A stretch of DNA of 64,000 bases from Curtobacterium pusillum (GTDB taxonomy: Bacteria > Actinomycetota > Actinomycetes > Actinomycetales > Microbacteriaceae), in contig NZ_JABMCE010000085.1 of assembly GCF_013359865.1 (NCBI RefSeq), forward strand, positions 1 to 64,000, given 5' to 3'. Of the stretch, positions 49,690-58,518 are shown in pieces. A program made the position numbers and the translations under genes. Position 1 is the first letter of the stretch; each line of letters opens with the position of its first letter. The notes under the pieces were generated by a model. It did no database searches. It was given only the letters and a program-made list of their open reading frames with translations, and was not told where the DNA came from.

Positions 49690-50646
49690 ATGACCGACAC
49701 CAGCACCGCCGACACCACGGCCACCACGACGACGACCGCCACGGTGCACCTGGGCGCCAACCAGTACGGCAAGGCCGAGGTCCGTCTGGTCCGCGTGACC
49801 CGGGACACACGTCGCCACGAGATCGAGGACCTGACGATCTCGACCCAGCTCCGCGGCACGGCGCTGGCCGACTCGTACACCGACGGCGACAACGCGAAGG
49901 TCCTCGCGACGGACTCGCAGAAGAACACCGTCTACGCGTTCGCCCGCGAGCACGGCGTGCACACGCCCGAGGAGTTCCTGCTCCGGCTCGGCCGCCACTT
50001 CACCGGCGCGTTCGACTGGTACGACGGCGCGACGCTGTCCGCCGAGCAGCACGCCTGGGAGCGGATCCCCGTGGACGGGGAGGAGCACGACCACGCGTTC
50101 GTCCGCTCCGGCCGGGGCACCCGCACGGCCGTCGTCCAGTTCGACGGCGAGGACGTCCACGTCGTGGCGGGCGTCACCGACCTCACGGTGCTGAAGTCCA
50201 CCGGCAGCGAGTTCCACGGCTTCCCCCGCGACGGCTACACGACGCTCGCCGAGACCGACGACCGGATCCTCGCGACCTCGGTCACGGCGCGCTGGCGGTA
50301 CACCCCCGAAGCGGTCGCCGCGGGCATCGACTACGACGCGCTGTACACGGCGGTCCTCGACCGGATGCTCGCCACCTTCGCCGACCTGCACTCGCTCGCC
50401 CTGCAGCAGACGCTCTTCGCGATGGGCCGCTCGGCGATCGAGGCGTTCCCGGAGATCGCCGAGGTCCGCTTCGCGATGCCGAACAAGCACCACTTCCTGG
50501 TCGACCTCGCACCCTTCGGACTCGACAACCCCGGTGAGGTGTTCTTCGCCGCCGACCGCCCCTACGGGCTCATCGCCGGCACGGTCGTCCGCGACGGTGT
50601 CGCCGAGGCGCCGGCGGCGTGGACGTCGGTGCCGGGGTTCGTGTGA
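49690..50646 (+). CDS. Urate oxidase (uricase)
   Basis: A 318-residue cofactor-free uricase that oxidises urate to 5-hydroxyisourate. GANQYGKAEVRLVRVTRD at the N-terminus, VTDLTVLKSTGSEFHGFPRDGYTTL in the middle, and MPNKHHFLVDLAPFG near residue 265 are classic. The length matches monofunctional uricases, unlike fused PucL. It lies directly after HIU hydrolase in the GlnR-type operon. Confidence 0.95.
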   Translation: MTDTSTADTTATTTTTATVHLGANQYGKAEVRLVRVTRDTRRHEIEDLTISTQLRGTALADSYTDGDNAKVLATDSQKNTVYAFAREHGVHTPEEFLLRLGRHFTGAFDWYDGATLSAEQHAWERIPVDGEEHDHAFVRSGRGTRTAVVQFDGEDVHVVAGVTDLTVLKSTGSEFHGFPRDGYTTLAETDDRILATSVTARWRYTPEAVAAGIDYDALYTAVLDRMLATFADLHSLALQQTLFAMGRSAIEAFPEIAEVRFAMPNKHHFLVDLAPFGLDNPGEVFFAADRPYGLIAGTVVRDGVAEAPAAWTSVPGFV

Positions 50647-50669
50647 TGCCCCGGCAGGACGGCTGACCG

Positions 50670-51287
50670 GTGGTCGCCGGACGCACGGTGGGCCTCGTCC
50701 TCGCGGCCGGCGCCGGGTCCCGGATGGGGCGGCCCAAGGCGCTCGTCCGCGACGGCACCGGCCGACCGTGGGTCGACCTCGCGGTCGCGACGCTCCTCGA
50801 CGGCGGGTGCGACGACGTCGTCGTCGTGCTCGGAGCGGCTGCTCGGGAGGCGCGGCTCCTCATCGCGGACCGGCCGGCGGTGCGCAGCACGGTCGCGGCC
50901 CACTGGGCGAGCGGGCTCGGTTCGTCGCTGGTGGCCGGCATCGACGCCGTCACGTCGGCCGGTGACGGCGTCGATGCGGTGCTCGTCTCGCTCGTCGACC
51001 TGCCGGACCTGCCCGCGGCGGCCGTTCGCCGGGTCCTCGGTCCGTCCGCGCACCGTGTGTCCGCCGCCCGGCAGGCCACGTACGCCGGGCGACCGGGGCA
51101 CCCGGTGCTCCTCGGCCGAAAGCACTGGGCGCCGCTGGTGGCCGGACTCCGGGCGGTCGGGGACGACCCCACGCGGGCCGACCGCGGTGCCGGGTCCTAC
51201 CTCCGGTCGGTCGGCGCCGAGCAGGTCGCGTGCGACGACCTGTGGGACGGACGCGACCACGACCGGTTGCCGGACCCCGTGCAGTGA
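50670..51287 (+). CDS. MobA/MocA-like molybdenum cofactor nucleotidyltransferase
   Basis: A 205-residue NTP-transferase with the signature LVLAAGAGSRMGRPKAL, DLPDLPAAAVRRVL as metal-site region, and GRPGHPVLLGRKHW. It resembles MocA, which makes the cytosine dinucleotide form of the cofactor needed by xanthine dehydrogenase-family enzymes. It starts at GTG 24 nt after uricase and ends the operon, so it likely serves the divergent xanthine dehydrogenase genes. Guanylyl specificity cannot be excluded. Confidence 0.82.
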   Translation: MVAGRTVGLVLAAGAGSRMGRPKALVRDGTGRPWVDLAVATLLDGGCDDVVVVLGAAAREARLLIADRPAVRSTVAAHWASGLGSSLVAGIDAVTSAGDGVDAVLVSLVDLPDLPAAAVRRVLGPSAHRVSAARQATYAGRPGHPVLLGRKHWAPLVAGLRAVGDDPTRADRGAGSYLRSVGAEQVACDDLWDGRDHDRLPDPVQ

Positions 51288-51299
51288 CGCCGTGCGGAC

Positions 51300-51347
51300 G
51301 ACGGACGGGAGGCACGGCACCAGCCGGCACCGCGCCTCCCGTCCGTC
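51300..51347. terminator. Bidirectional GGACGGGAGGC-family hairpin
   Basis: Arms 51300-51317 and 51330-51347 pair at 17 of 18 positions. It lies between the convergent nucleotidyltransferase and ene-reductase genes, about 10 nt from each stop codon. Confidence 0.82.
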
Positions 51348-51357
51348 CTGCTGGTCG

Positions 51358-52452
51358 TCACGCGACGGACGCGCGCGTCTCGGCCAGCGTCGGGTAGTCG
51401 GTGTAGCCCTCGGCGGAGGCGCCGTAGAACAGCTCGGGCCGCGGCGCGTTGAGCTCGGCTTCCTGCTCCCACCGGTGCGCCAGGTCCGGGTTCGCGATGG
51501 CGGCGCGGCCGACGGCGACGGCGTCGGCGAACCCCTGGTCGAGGAGTGTGATCGCCTCGTCACGGGTGGTCATCGCCGAGAAGCCCGAGTTCGCGACGAA
51601 CGGAGCGCCCGCGGTCCGACGGATGTGCTGCACGAGGTCGCTGCCGGGCTCGGCGTTGAGCACGTCCACGAAGGCGATGCCGAGCGCGGCGAGCCCCGCG
51701 GCCAGCGCGGAGTACGTGGCGAGCACGTCGGCGTCGTCCTCCTCGAGCACGCCCTGGATGTCGTGCTGCGGTGACAGCCGGATGCCGGTGCGGTCCGCAC
51801 CGATCGCGGCTGCGACGGCGGTGACGACCTCGATCGCGAACCGCGCGCGGTTCTCCGGCGACCCGCCGTACTCGTCGGTGCGGGTGTTCGACACGGGGGA
51901 GAGGAACTGATGGACGAGGTACCCGTTCGCGCCGTGCACCTCGACGCCGTCGAGTCCGGCGGCGATCGCGTTGCGCGCGGCCTGCACGAAGCCCTGCACG
52001 GCCTCGTGGACCTCGCCCGTGGTGAGTCCGTGCGGGACCGGCATGTCCGCCTTGGTGCCGTCGGCCAGGTGGGTCTGGCCCGGGGCCGCGATGGCGGAGG
52101 GGGCGACGATGCGCGGGGTCCCCGAGATGTCGGTGTGCGAGACGCGGCCGCCGTGCATGAGCTGCATGACGAGGGTGCCGCCCTCGGCGTGCACGGCATC
52201 GGCCACTCGGCGCCACCCGGCGATCTGCTCGTCGGTCTCGATGCCGGGCTGCCCCGGGTAGGAGCGGCCCTCCTGGACGGGCCACGTGCCCTCGGTGATG
52301 ATCATGCCGAGGCCGGCGCGCTGCCGGTAGTGCTCGACGAGGAGGTCGTTCGGCACCCCGTGCTCGCCGGCGCGCGTGCGGGTGAGCGGAGCCATGACGA
52401 TGCGGTTGCGGAGGTGCAGGGCACCGAGGTCGGTGGGTTCGAAGAGCTTCAC
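51358..52452 (-). CDS. Old yellow enzyme-type alkene reductase
   Basis: A 364-residue FMN-dependent ene-reductase of the NemA/OYE group. NRIVMAPLTRTRAGEHGVPN, the substrate-binding pair in GVEVHGANGYLVHQFLSP, and ADAVAVGRAAIANPDL are typical. The GTG at 52452 begins the conserved VKLFEPTDLG; upstream sequence runs through a terminator. It would reduce activated alkenes or nitro compounds with NAD(P)H. It stands alone between two hairpins. Confidence 0.88.
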   Translation of the reverse strand: MKLFEPTDLGALHLRNRIVMAPLTRTRAGEHGVPNDLLVEHYRQRAGLGMIITEGTWPVQEGRSYPGQPGIETDEQIAGWRRVADAVHAEGGTLVMQLMHGGRVSHTDISGTPRIVAPSAIAAPGQTHLADGTKADMPVPHGLTTGEVHEAVQGFVQAARNAIAAGLDGVEVHGANGYLVHQFLSPVSNTRTDEYGGSPENRARFAIEVVTAVAAAIGADRTGIRLSPQHDIQGVLEEDDADVLATYSALAAGLAALGIAFVDVLNAEPGSDLVQHIRRTAGAPFVANSGFSAMTTRDEAITLLDQGFADAVAVGRAAIANPDLAHRWEQEAELNAPRPELFYGASAEGYTDYPTLAETRASVA

Positions 52453-52495
52453 GACGAAACCGGAACGTGTTCGTTGCGGTGCCCATTCCCGCGCG

Positions 52496-52537
52496 GGACG
52501 GGAGACGCGGTGCGGACCGGCACCGCGCCTCCCGTCC
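52496..52537 (-). terminator. GGACGGGAG-family hairpin after the sialidase gene
   Basis: Arms 52496-52513 and 52520-52537 pair at 17 of 18 positions with a 6-nt loop, 7 nt after the sialidase stop codon in the leftward direction. Confidence 0.8.
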
Positions 52538-52544
52538 GACCGGT

Positions 52545-54542
52545 CTACGCGGTGGTCACCGGCGCTCCCAGGAGCCGCGTCCCGCTCGTCCCGGCGGGCG
52601 AGGTGACCGTCCACGAGGTGTCCGGCAGGAAGTACCCCTGCGCGGCCTCGGCACCGGTCAGCGTGTGTCGCGGGGTGGAACACGTGTACGACGCCCCCGG
52701 GGCGAGGGAGGTGTACCTGCAGTTCCCCGCGCCGCTCGGTACGAGGGGCGACAGGTTCCCGGCGGTCGGGGCGACGGTGACCGTGGTGGTGCCGGTGTTC
52801 GTGACTCGGAAGGTGTACGGGATCGTGTCGCCGTCGGCGTACGGCGCCGTCGTCACGTCCCGGCCGGTGTCGGAACGGGCTCCGCTGATCGTCACCGCCG
52901 CGAGCGTGGCGGACCCGGTTTGGATGCCGGACGTGAGTGCCACCGGCACCCCGAGCACGTGCGCAGCACCGGTGGAGTCGCCCGTGGCGCTCCACGTCGT
53001 GTCCGGCACGAAGTACCCCTGCGCGGCCTCGGTCGTCGTCACCGTGTGACGGGGCATCGCGCAGGTGTAGGACGCGCCCGCGCCGAGACCGGCGTAGCGG
53101 CAGTTCCCGGTTCCCGGCGGGGTGAACGGGGCCAGGTTCCCGGCGGTCGGCGTGACGGTGGTCGCCGAGGCGCCGTGGTTGCGGACGGTCACGGCGTACG
53201 GGACCGTCTCACCTGCCGCGTAGGGCGACGCCGAGAGGTCCCGAGCGGAGTCGGTTCGCGTACCGGTGATGCTGAGGTTCCCGAGTGTGCCGATTCCGTC
53301 GCAGGCCGCGCCGAGCCAGGCGTCGTCGAACCGCGCGAACTCCATGGCGGTCGAATCGCTGGACTCGTAGAGGACGCCGAACCAGCCGGGTGTGAGGCGG
53401 GTGGCGGTCGAGTACCCCGAGTAGCCGGCGTTGATCTGCCTGGCGTACGGCCAGGTGGCTCCGTCGTCGCAGGACACCCGCGCGGTGAGGTTCGAGCGCG
53501 AGGACTGGGAGGCGGTGTTGGTGAACAGGAGCACCTGAGCCTCAGCGCTGCCGGCAGGGGCGGCCGGGTAGACGCGCGTGATCGACGCGTTGTTGGTCGG
53601 GTCCGGGAGCTCGGTGTCCTGCGTCACGGCACCGTACGTGGCGCCGCCGTCGTCGGACACGGCGATCTTCCGGTACCCGCCGCCCGCGCTGTCCCTGGAG
53701 TTGAGGAGGATGCGCCCGTCGGAGAGCTCGACGACCTTGTTCTCGTCCATGCCGGTGCCGACGAAGGCGCCCCGCTGCCACGTCGCGCCGTGGTCGTCGG
53801 AGTAGACGCTGTACGCCTGGATCGCGGTCGAGCCGTCCGCCTGGAGCACGGTTCCCGCGAACTCCTGCACGAGCCTGCCCGCGTGCGCGCCGTAGCGGAG
53901 CTGGATGCCCTCGCCGGAGCTGGCGAACATGCCGCGCACGTCGCCGGTCGTCGGGCTGGTCGAGCTCGACCCGGGCTTCACGACGGAGGTGATCAGGCGT
54001 GGTGCGCTCCACGTCAGGCCCGCGTCGTCGGACTCGGACACCTGCGCGCTGATGACCTGGCGGTCCGCGTCGTCGTTGCCGTAGGCGCTCCCGGCGAACC
54101 CCTGGTCCTTCGAGTACACCGAGAACAGGAAGACCTTGCCGGCGACGGCGTCGTACACGAGGCTCGGGTCGCTGTAGCCGGACTTCGGGGCGGTGGTCGA
54201 ACCGGCGCGGACGGTCGTCGTGGTGCCCCAGCTCGCACCGCCGTCCGTGCTCCGGCGCATGACGATCGAGTTGGGGTTGGGTGCGTCGGCCGCGCTGCCG
54301 GGTCGCCCGTCCCAGGCGGCGAGCACGACCCCGTCGGGGAGCGATGCGAGTGCCGGGATGCGGTAGGCGGCGAACGGCCCGGTCGGGGAGCCCGAGATGT
54401 CCGACGTGGTGATCGTCCCCGGCGGGTCGGTCGGCGCGGCCCCGGCCGCGGTCGCCGTGAACGTGGCGCTCGCGCCCGCGAGCAACGTGGCGGCGGCGAG
54501 GAGGGAGAGCGCTCGGCGGCCGCTCCTGCGTGGTCCTGACAT
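52545..54542 (-). CDS. Secreted sialidase-like (GH33) protein with two C-terminal repeats
   Basis: A 665-residue exported protein with a Sec-type signal peptide (residues 1-35, ending near AAGAAP). Residues about 45-420 form a six-bladed GH33 propeller with YRIPALASLPDG (the RIP arginine motif) and at least four Asp-boxes (STDGGASW, SDDAGLTW, SDDHGATW, SDDGGATY). Two repeats of about 110 residues follow, each with GNCRY...GASYTC and AAQGYF. It likely removes terminal sialic or related ulosonic acids outside the cell. No sortase or lipid anchor is seen. Confidence 0.85.
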   Translation of the reverse strand: MSGPRRSGRRALSLLAAATLLAGASATFTATAAGAAPTDPPGTITTSDISGSPTGPFAAYRIPALASLPDGVVLAAWDGRPGSAADAPNPNSIVMRRSTDGGASWGTTTTVRAGSTTAPKSGYSDPSLVYDAVAGKVFLFSVYSKDQGFAGSAYGNDDADRQVISAQVSESDDAGLTWSAPRLITSVVKPGSSSTSPTTGDVRGMFASSGEGIQLRYGAHAGRLVQEFAGTVLQADGSTAIQAYSVYSDDHGATWQRGAFVGTGMDENKVVELSDGRILLNSRDSAGGGYRKIAVSDDGGATYGAVTQDTELPDPTNNASITRVYPAAPAGSAEAQVLLFTNTASQSSRSNLTARVSCDDGATWPYARQINAGYSGYSTATRLTPGWFGVLYESSDSTAMEFARFDDAWLGAACDGIGTLGNLSITGTRTDSARDLSASPYAAGETVPYAVTVRNHGASATTVTPTAGNLAPFTPPGTGNCRYAGLGAGASYTCAMPRHTVTTTEAAQGYFVPDTTWSATGDSTGAAHVLGVPVALTSGIQTGSATLAAVTISGARSDTGRDVTTAPYADGDTIPYTFRVTNTGTTTVTVAPTAGNLSPLVPSGAGNCRYTSLAPGASYTCSTPRHTLTGAEAAQGYFLPDTSWTVTSPAGTSGTRLLGAPVTTA

Positions 54543-54628
54543 GGGGTTTCCGTTCTTCCGATGGTGCACGTCGTCGTGGTTGTCGGTCGTGGAGTTCGGG
54601 TCAGTGGTGCTCTGGTCACTGAAGCACA

Positions 54629-54644
54629 TCGGACGTCTGATGTC
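54629..54644. promoter_or_regulatory. GntR-type operator, copy 1
   Basis: TCGGACGTCTGATGTC lies between the divergent sialidase and first Gfo/Idh/MocA genes. The identical 16-mer, inverted, is at 58519-58534 beside the GntR gene. The centre CGGACGTCTG is an imperfect palindrome. It lies just upstream of a TAACTT -10 candidate (54660-54665), covering the likely -35 region of the rightward operon. Confidence 0.8.
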
Positions 54645-54690
54645 CATCGTCATATGTGCTAACTTCGCCAAGCATGAGTGAGTCACACGC

Positions 54691-55689
54691 ATGACGTTCT
54701 CCGTCACCGTCGTCGGTACGGGCGCCTTCGCCCGTGAGCACGTCCTCGCACTCCGTACGCTCGACGGCGTACGGGTCGCCCGGGTCGCGGGCACCGACCT
54801 GCGCCAAGCGGCCGAGCTGGCAGCGCTCGTGCCGGGAGCCGTGCCCACCACCGACATCGCCTCGGCCGTGGCCGATCCCGCGATCGACGGCGTCGACGTC
54901 TGCAACGCGACCCCCGGCCACGCTCCGTGGACGATCGCCGCCGGCCGAGCCGGCAAACACGTGCACGTCGAGAAGCCGGCCGCCCTGTCGATCGAGTCGT
55001 TCGACCAGATGGTGGAAGCCGTGCACGGGGCCGACCGGACGCTCATGGTGGGGCAGACGGTACGGTTCCAGCCCGCGGTCGCCGAGCTGCACGAGCGGCT
55101 CGAGCGTGGCGACGCCGGGGTGCCCCGGCTCCTGCACATCACCTGGTACACCGGTCATGTCTGGCCCGGTGGCTGGCGAGGCTGGCAACTCGATCCGGTG
55201 GCGTCGGGCGGACATCCCGTGCACAACGGCACGCACGCACTCGACCTGGCCGTGTGGCTGATGCGATCCGAGCCGGTCGAGGTGTTCGGACGTGACTTCC
55301 CGACGTTCGCGGCCGAGATGCCGATGCCGGACAGCTTCCACCTGCTCGTGCGGTTCGCGAACGGCGCCCTGGCCACGATCGAGCTCTGCTACGCGCTCAC
55401 CCAGCCGGGTCGATTCCTCCGCCGGGTCGTGCTCTGCGGGACGAACGGCACACTGCTGCACGACACCGATGCCGAACCCGGTCTGTCGACGCCACGTCAC
55501 GCCGAGCCCCCGGCATCGCTCGAGGGCGCACTCGCACGCCAGCTCGCGCACTGGGTCGCGGCGGCACAAGGGCGCGAGCCCCTGCGCGTCCGGCCGAGCG
55601 AATCGCGGGCTGCGCTGGCGGCGGCGATCGCCGGCCAGCGGTCGCTGCGCTCGGGCCACCCGGTGCGCATCGGGGAGGAGGCACGGTGA
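54691..55689 (+). CDS. Gfo/Idh/MocA-family oxidoreductase
   Basis: A 332-residue NAD(P)-dependent dehydrogenase-like protein. The Rossmann opening VTVVGTGAFAREHVLAL, the EKP motif HVEKPAALSIESF and ASGGHPVHNGTHALDLAVWL in the catalytic region are present. It is first in the rightward operon and overlaps the second Gfo/Idh/MocA gene by 4 nt. Pairs of such enzymes can interconvert oxidised sugars, so a sugar acid released by the sialidase or esterase is a reasonable substrate; this is inferred. Confidence 0.87.
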   Translation: MTFSVTVVGTGAFAREHVLALRTLDGVRVARVAGTDLRQAAELAALVPGAVPTTDIASAVADPAIDGVDVCNATPGHAPWTIAAGRAGKHVHVEKPAALSIESFDQMVEAVHGADRTLMVGQTVRFQPAVAELHERLERGDAGVPRLLHITWYTGHVWPGGWRGWQLDPVASGGHPVHNGTHALDLAVWLMRSEPVEVFGRDFPTFAAEMPMPDSFHLLVRFANGALATIELCYALTQPGRFLRRVVLCGTNGTLLHDTDAEPGLSTPRHAEPPASLEGALARQLAHWVAAAQGREPLRVRPSESRAALAAAIAGQRSLRSGHPVRIGEEAR

Positions 55690-56741
55690 ACGACCGGATC
55701 CGAGTCGCCTTCGCAAGCGGCGTGCGTCATGCCGACTCCTACCTGGCCGAGTTCGCCGCTGATCCGAGGGTGCAGCTCGTCGGCGTCGCCGACGAACCGG
55801 ACGCTCCGACCTGGATGATCGAGGACGGCCGTCGTGTGGCCGACCGGTACGAGGTTCCCTGGTTCGACGAGATCGACGCCGTCACGGACCCCGAACGCGT
55901 CGACCTCACCGTGGTGTGCAGTGAACCGACGCGGCATGCCCGACTGGCGTCGGCGGCGATCACGGCAGGTGTCCACGTCCTCGTCGACAAGCCGGTCGCC
56001 ACGCGGCTCGAGGACCTCGACGCCCTGATCGACCTCGAGGCGACGAGTACAGGCACGGTCTCGGTCGTGAACCGGACCCACGCTCCCGCGCTCCGGCGAG
56101 CACGGCGTTGGATCGACGCCGGTGACATCGGCCTCCCGCGGCACGTCGACGTCGAGTTCCTGGCGAGTGGTGCGTTCTTCTCGACCTCGGTCGAACGCCC
56201 CGAACTCGTCCTCGATCCGTCGCTCAGCGGTGGTGGCGAGATCCTCAACTTCCTGGGGTACTGCGTCGACGCCGTGGACCACCTCGTGGGGCTCCCGATC
56301 GAGAGCGTCCACGCCATGGCCGGCGCCCTCTTCGACGCCGGACACGCCGGGGGCGGCGTCGAGGACACCGCGATCGTGTCGCTCGGGCTGGCGAACGGCG
56401 TCACCGCGACCGCGACGGTCGGGCGGGTGGCATTCGCGCCGGGCACCGGGCCGACCAGCAGTTCGATCCGCGTGCTCGGGTCGCACGGGCACCTCACGGC
56501 CGATGACGACCAGCCCGCCGTCCTCGCGTTCGGACCGCGTGGAGTCGCCGCCCACCCGATCGGCGGCGGCGGTGGTGCGGCGCCCCTGCGTGCCTGGCTC
56601 GGGCACGTCGTCGACGCGCTCTGCGCAGGGGAGGCGCCCGACTACGGACTGCGCCGAGCCCGGACGTCGCTCGCCGCGATCGACGCCGCGTACCGCTCGC
56701 TCGCCGACCAGGCGGCCGTCCGTCCCCACCGACGCCCCTGA
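55686..56741 (+). CDS. Gfo/Idh/MocA-family oxidoreductase, second copy
   Basis: A 351-residue relative of the preceding gene, starting at a GTG that overlaps its stop. VAFASGVRHADSYLAEFAADP replaces the usual glycine-rich dinucleotide loop: the normal GxGxxG is not visible, although DKPVATRLEDLDAL (EKP-like) and SGGGEILNFLGYCVDAVDHL are. NAD binding may therefore be altered. It likely works with its neighbour. Confidence 0.83.
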   Translation: MNDRIRVAFASGVRHADSYLAEFAADPRVQLVGVADEPDAPTWMIEDGRRVADRYEVPWFDEIDAVTDPERVDLTVVCSEPTRHARLASAAITAGVHVLVDKPVATRLEDLDALIDLEATSTGTVSVVNRTHAPALRRARRWIDAGDIGLPRHVDVEFLASGAFFSTSVERPELVLDPSLSGGGEILNFLGYCVDAVDHLVGLPIESVHAMAGALFDAGHAGGGVEDTAIVSLGLANGVTATATVGRVAFAPGTGPTSSSIRVLGSHGHLTADDDQPAVLAFGPRGVAAHPIGGGGGAAPLRAWLGHVVDALCAGEAPDYGLRRARTSLAAIDAAYRSLADQAAVRPHRRP

Positions 56742-56773
56742 ACGGGATCCACGTCCGGAACGAAGGAGAGAAC

Positions 56774-57742
56774 GTGTTCCTCGACCTGCCCGAAGCCGAA
56801 CTCCGCGCCTACACGAGTGCGCAGGTGGACCCCGATGACTTCGATGCCTTCTGGGCCGACACCCTGGGCGCTGCCCGTCGGCACCCCGTCATCGCCCGGA
56901 TGGAGCCGGTCGACGTCGGCCTCCGGACGATCGACGTGTACGACCTGCGCTTCCGCGGCTTCGACGGCGAGGAGATCGCGGCGTGGGTCAGGATCCCGCG
57001 GAACGCCGAAGGACCGCTGCCGGCGGTCGTGCAGTTCCACGGGTACGGCCGTGGCCGTGGCGACGCGGTCGAGAACCTCCTCTGGGCCTCCGCCGGTCTC
57101 GTGCACGTCGAGATGGACACCCGAGGGCAGGGATGGAGTGGATCGCGGGGCCTCACCCCGGACCGCACGTCCGCCGGGCCGCAGATGCCCGGCTTCGTGA
57201 CCCGGGGCATCGAGGACCCGGACGACTACTACTACCGGCGTGTCTACACGGACGCGGTGCGTGCCGTCGAGGCAGCTCGTTCCCTGGACGCGGTGGCCTC
57301 GGACCGCGTCGCCGTGCACGGGATCAGTCAGGGTGGCGGGATCGCGCTCGCCGTGGCCGGCCTCGTTCCGGACCTCACGCAGGTCGTCGCACGCGTGCCG
57401 TTCCTGTGCGACTTCCCCCGTGCCTCCGTCATCACCGACCGCCTTCCCTTCCGGGAGATCAGCGACTACCTGGCGCACTACCGGGACCGCACCGAACTGG
57501 TGCACCGCACCCTCGCGTACTTCGACGGCGTCAACTTCGCACGTCGGGCACAGGCGCCGGCGCTGATCACCGTCGCCCTGATGGACGCGGTGTGCCCGCC
57601 GTCGACGGTGTACGCGGCGTACAACGCCTACGCGGGCCCGAAGCGGCTCTGCACGTGGACGTACAACGGACACGAGGGCGGCGGCGTGGACGACGACGTC
57701 ATCGCACTCCGGACGCTTCAGGGGGCGCTGCGCGTGGACTGA
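56774..57742 (+). CDS. CE7 acetyl esterase (acetyl xylan esterase/cephalosporin-C deacetylase type)
   Basis: A 322-residue alpha/beta-hydrolase of carbohydrate esterase family 7. DTRGQGWSGSRG, the nucleophile HGISQGGGIAL (Ser near residue 185), a late Asp near DAVCPPSTVYAAYN and the catalytic His in NGHEGGG are all family features. No signal peptide, so it would remove acetyl groups from imported saccharides or sugar acids. It starts at GTG with GAAGGAG just upstream. Its 3' end overlaps the convergent GntR gene by 25 nt. Confidence 0.87.
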   Translation: MFLDLPEAELRAYTSAQVDPDDFDAFWADTLGAARRHPVIARMEPVDVGLRTIDVYDLRFRGFDGEEIAAWVRIPRNAEGPLPAVVQFHGYGRGRGDAVENLLWASAGLVHVEMDTRGQGWSGSRGLTPDRTSAGPQMPGFVTRGIEDPDDYYYRRVYTDAVRAVEAARSLDAVASDRVAVHGISQGGGIALAVAGLVPDLTQVVARVPFLCDFPRASVITDRLPFREISDYLAHYRDRTELVHRTLAYFDGVNFARRAQAPALITVALMDAVCPPSTVYAAYNAYAGPKRLCTWTYNGHEGGGVDDDVIALRTLQGALRVD

Positions 57743-58467
57743 GCCTCGGTCCCGAGCGATCGCCGCAACGGCAGGTAGTGCCGGACCACCGCGGCTCGGT
57801 AGGCGTCGGGGTCGCCGGCCTCCGCGGCCCTGAGCATGTCGCCGTGGGCGCGCGCGGTCTCGTCCAGACCGACCGCCGGCGACAGCCCCAGCCGCGGGTA
57901 CACGACCGTGTTGACCTCCCAGAACGCCGTGACCAGCTGCCCGACCAGGGCGTTGTCGAGACGGGCGATCAGTTCGGAGTGGAACGCGCGGTCCTCGGTG
58001 GCGAACGGTTCGCCCGCATCGCTGCGGAGCTCCATCGTGTGCACGAGGTCGTGCAGCGAGGGATTGCTCGTCCCGGCCAGCGCGGTGCACACCTGCTCGG
58101 CCATCGACAGGTCGAGCGCCTCACGGACCTCGACGACCTCTCGCAGCGCGGCCAGGTCGTCCCCGGCGCCGAGCACGCCGCGGAACACGAGTCCCTCGAC
58201 CAGCGGCGCGAGCGAGAGCTGCCCCACGTAGGAGCCGTGGCCGTGCCGGACCTCGACGATGTCGAGCGCTGCGAGCGTGCGCATGGCCTCTCGGATGCTG
58301 CTGCGACTGACCTCGAGCTCGGCGCAGAGCTCCGCCTCGCTCGGCATCAGGTCACCGGGCCGGAGCCGGTGCACGAGGATGAAGTCCTTGATCTGGTCGG
58401 TCACGGGCGTGCGACCGTGCCTGTGCGTCGATGCGAACAGGCCGACCGGTGCGGATACTTCCGTCAT
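57718..58467 (-). CDS. GntR-family regulator (FadR/FCD type)
   Basis: A 249-residue repressor: winged helix near residues 20-90 (LRPGDLMPSEAELCAELEVSRSSIREAMRTLAALDIVEV) and an FCD ligand domain with the usual His residues (AFHSELIARLDN, RAHGDMLRAAEAGD, VVRHYLPLRRSL). The ATG at 58467 is preferred over one 13 codons upstream because it begins nearer the helix-turn-helix. A 16-bp site in its upstream region recurs at the sialidase/Gfo promoter, so it probably controls both. FCD domains usually bind sugar acids. Confidence 0.87.
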   Translation of the reverse strand: MTEVSAPVGLFASTHRHGRTPVTDQIKDFILVHRLRPGDLMPSEAELCAELEVSRSSIREAMRTLAALDIVEVRHGHGSYVGQLSLAPLVEGLVFRGVLGAGDDLAALREVVEVREALDLSMAEQVCTALAGTSNPSLHDLVHTMELRSDAGEPFATEDRAFHSELIARLDNALVGQLVTAFWEVNTVVYPRLGLSPAVGLDETARAHGDMLRAAEAGDPDAYRAAVVRHYLPLRRSLGTEAQSTRSAP

Positions 58468-58518
58468 GAGCGCTTGACCTCCCCGGACATCGTGCCCTAC
58501 GTTCACTGTACCCGCTCG

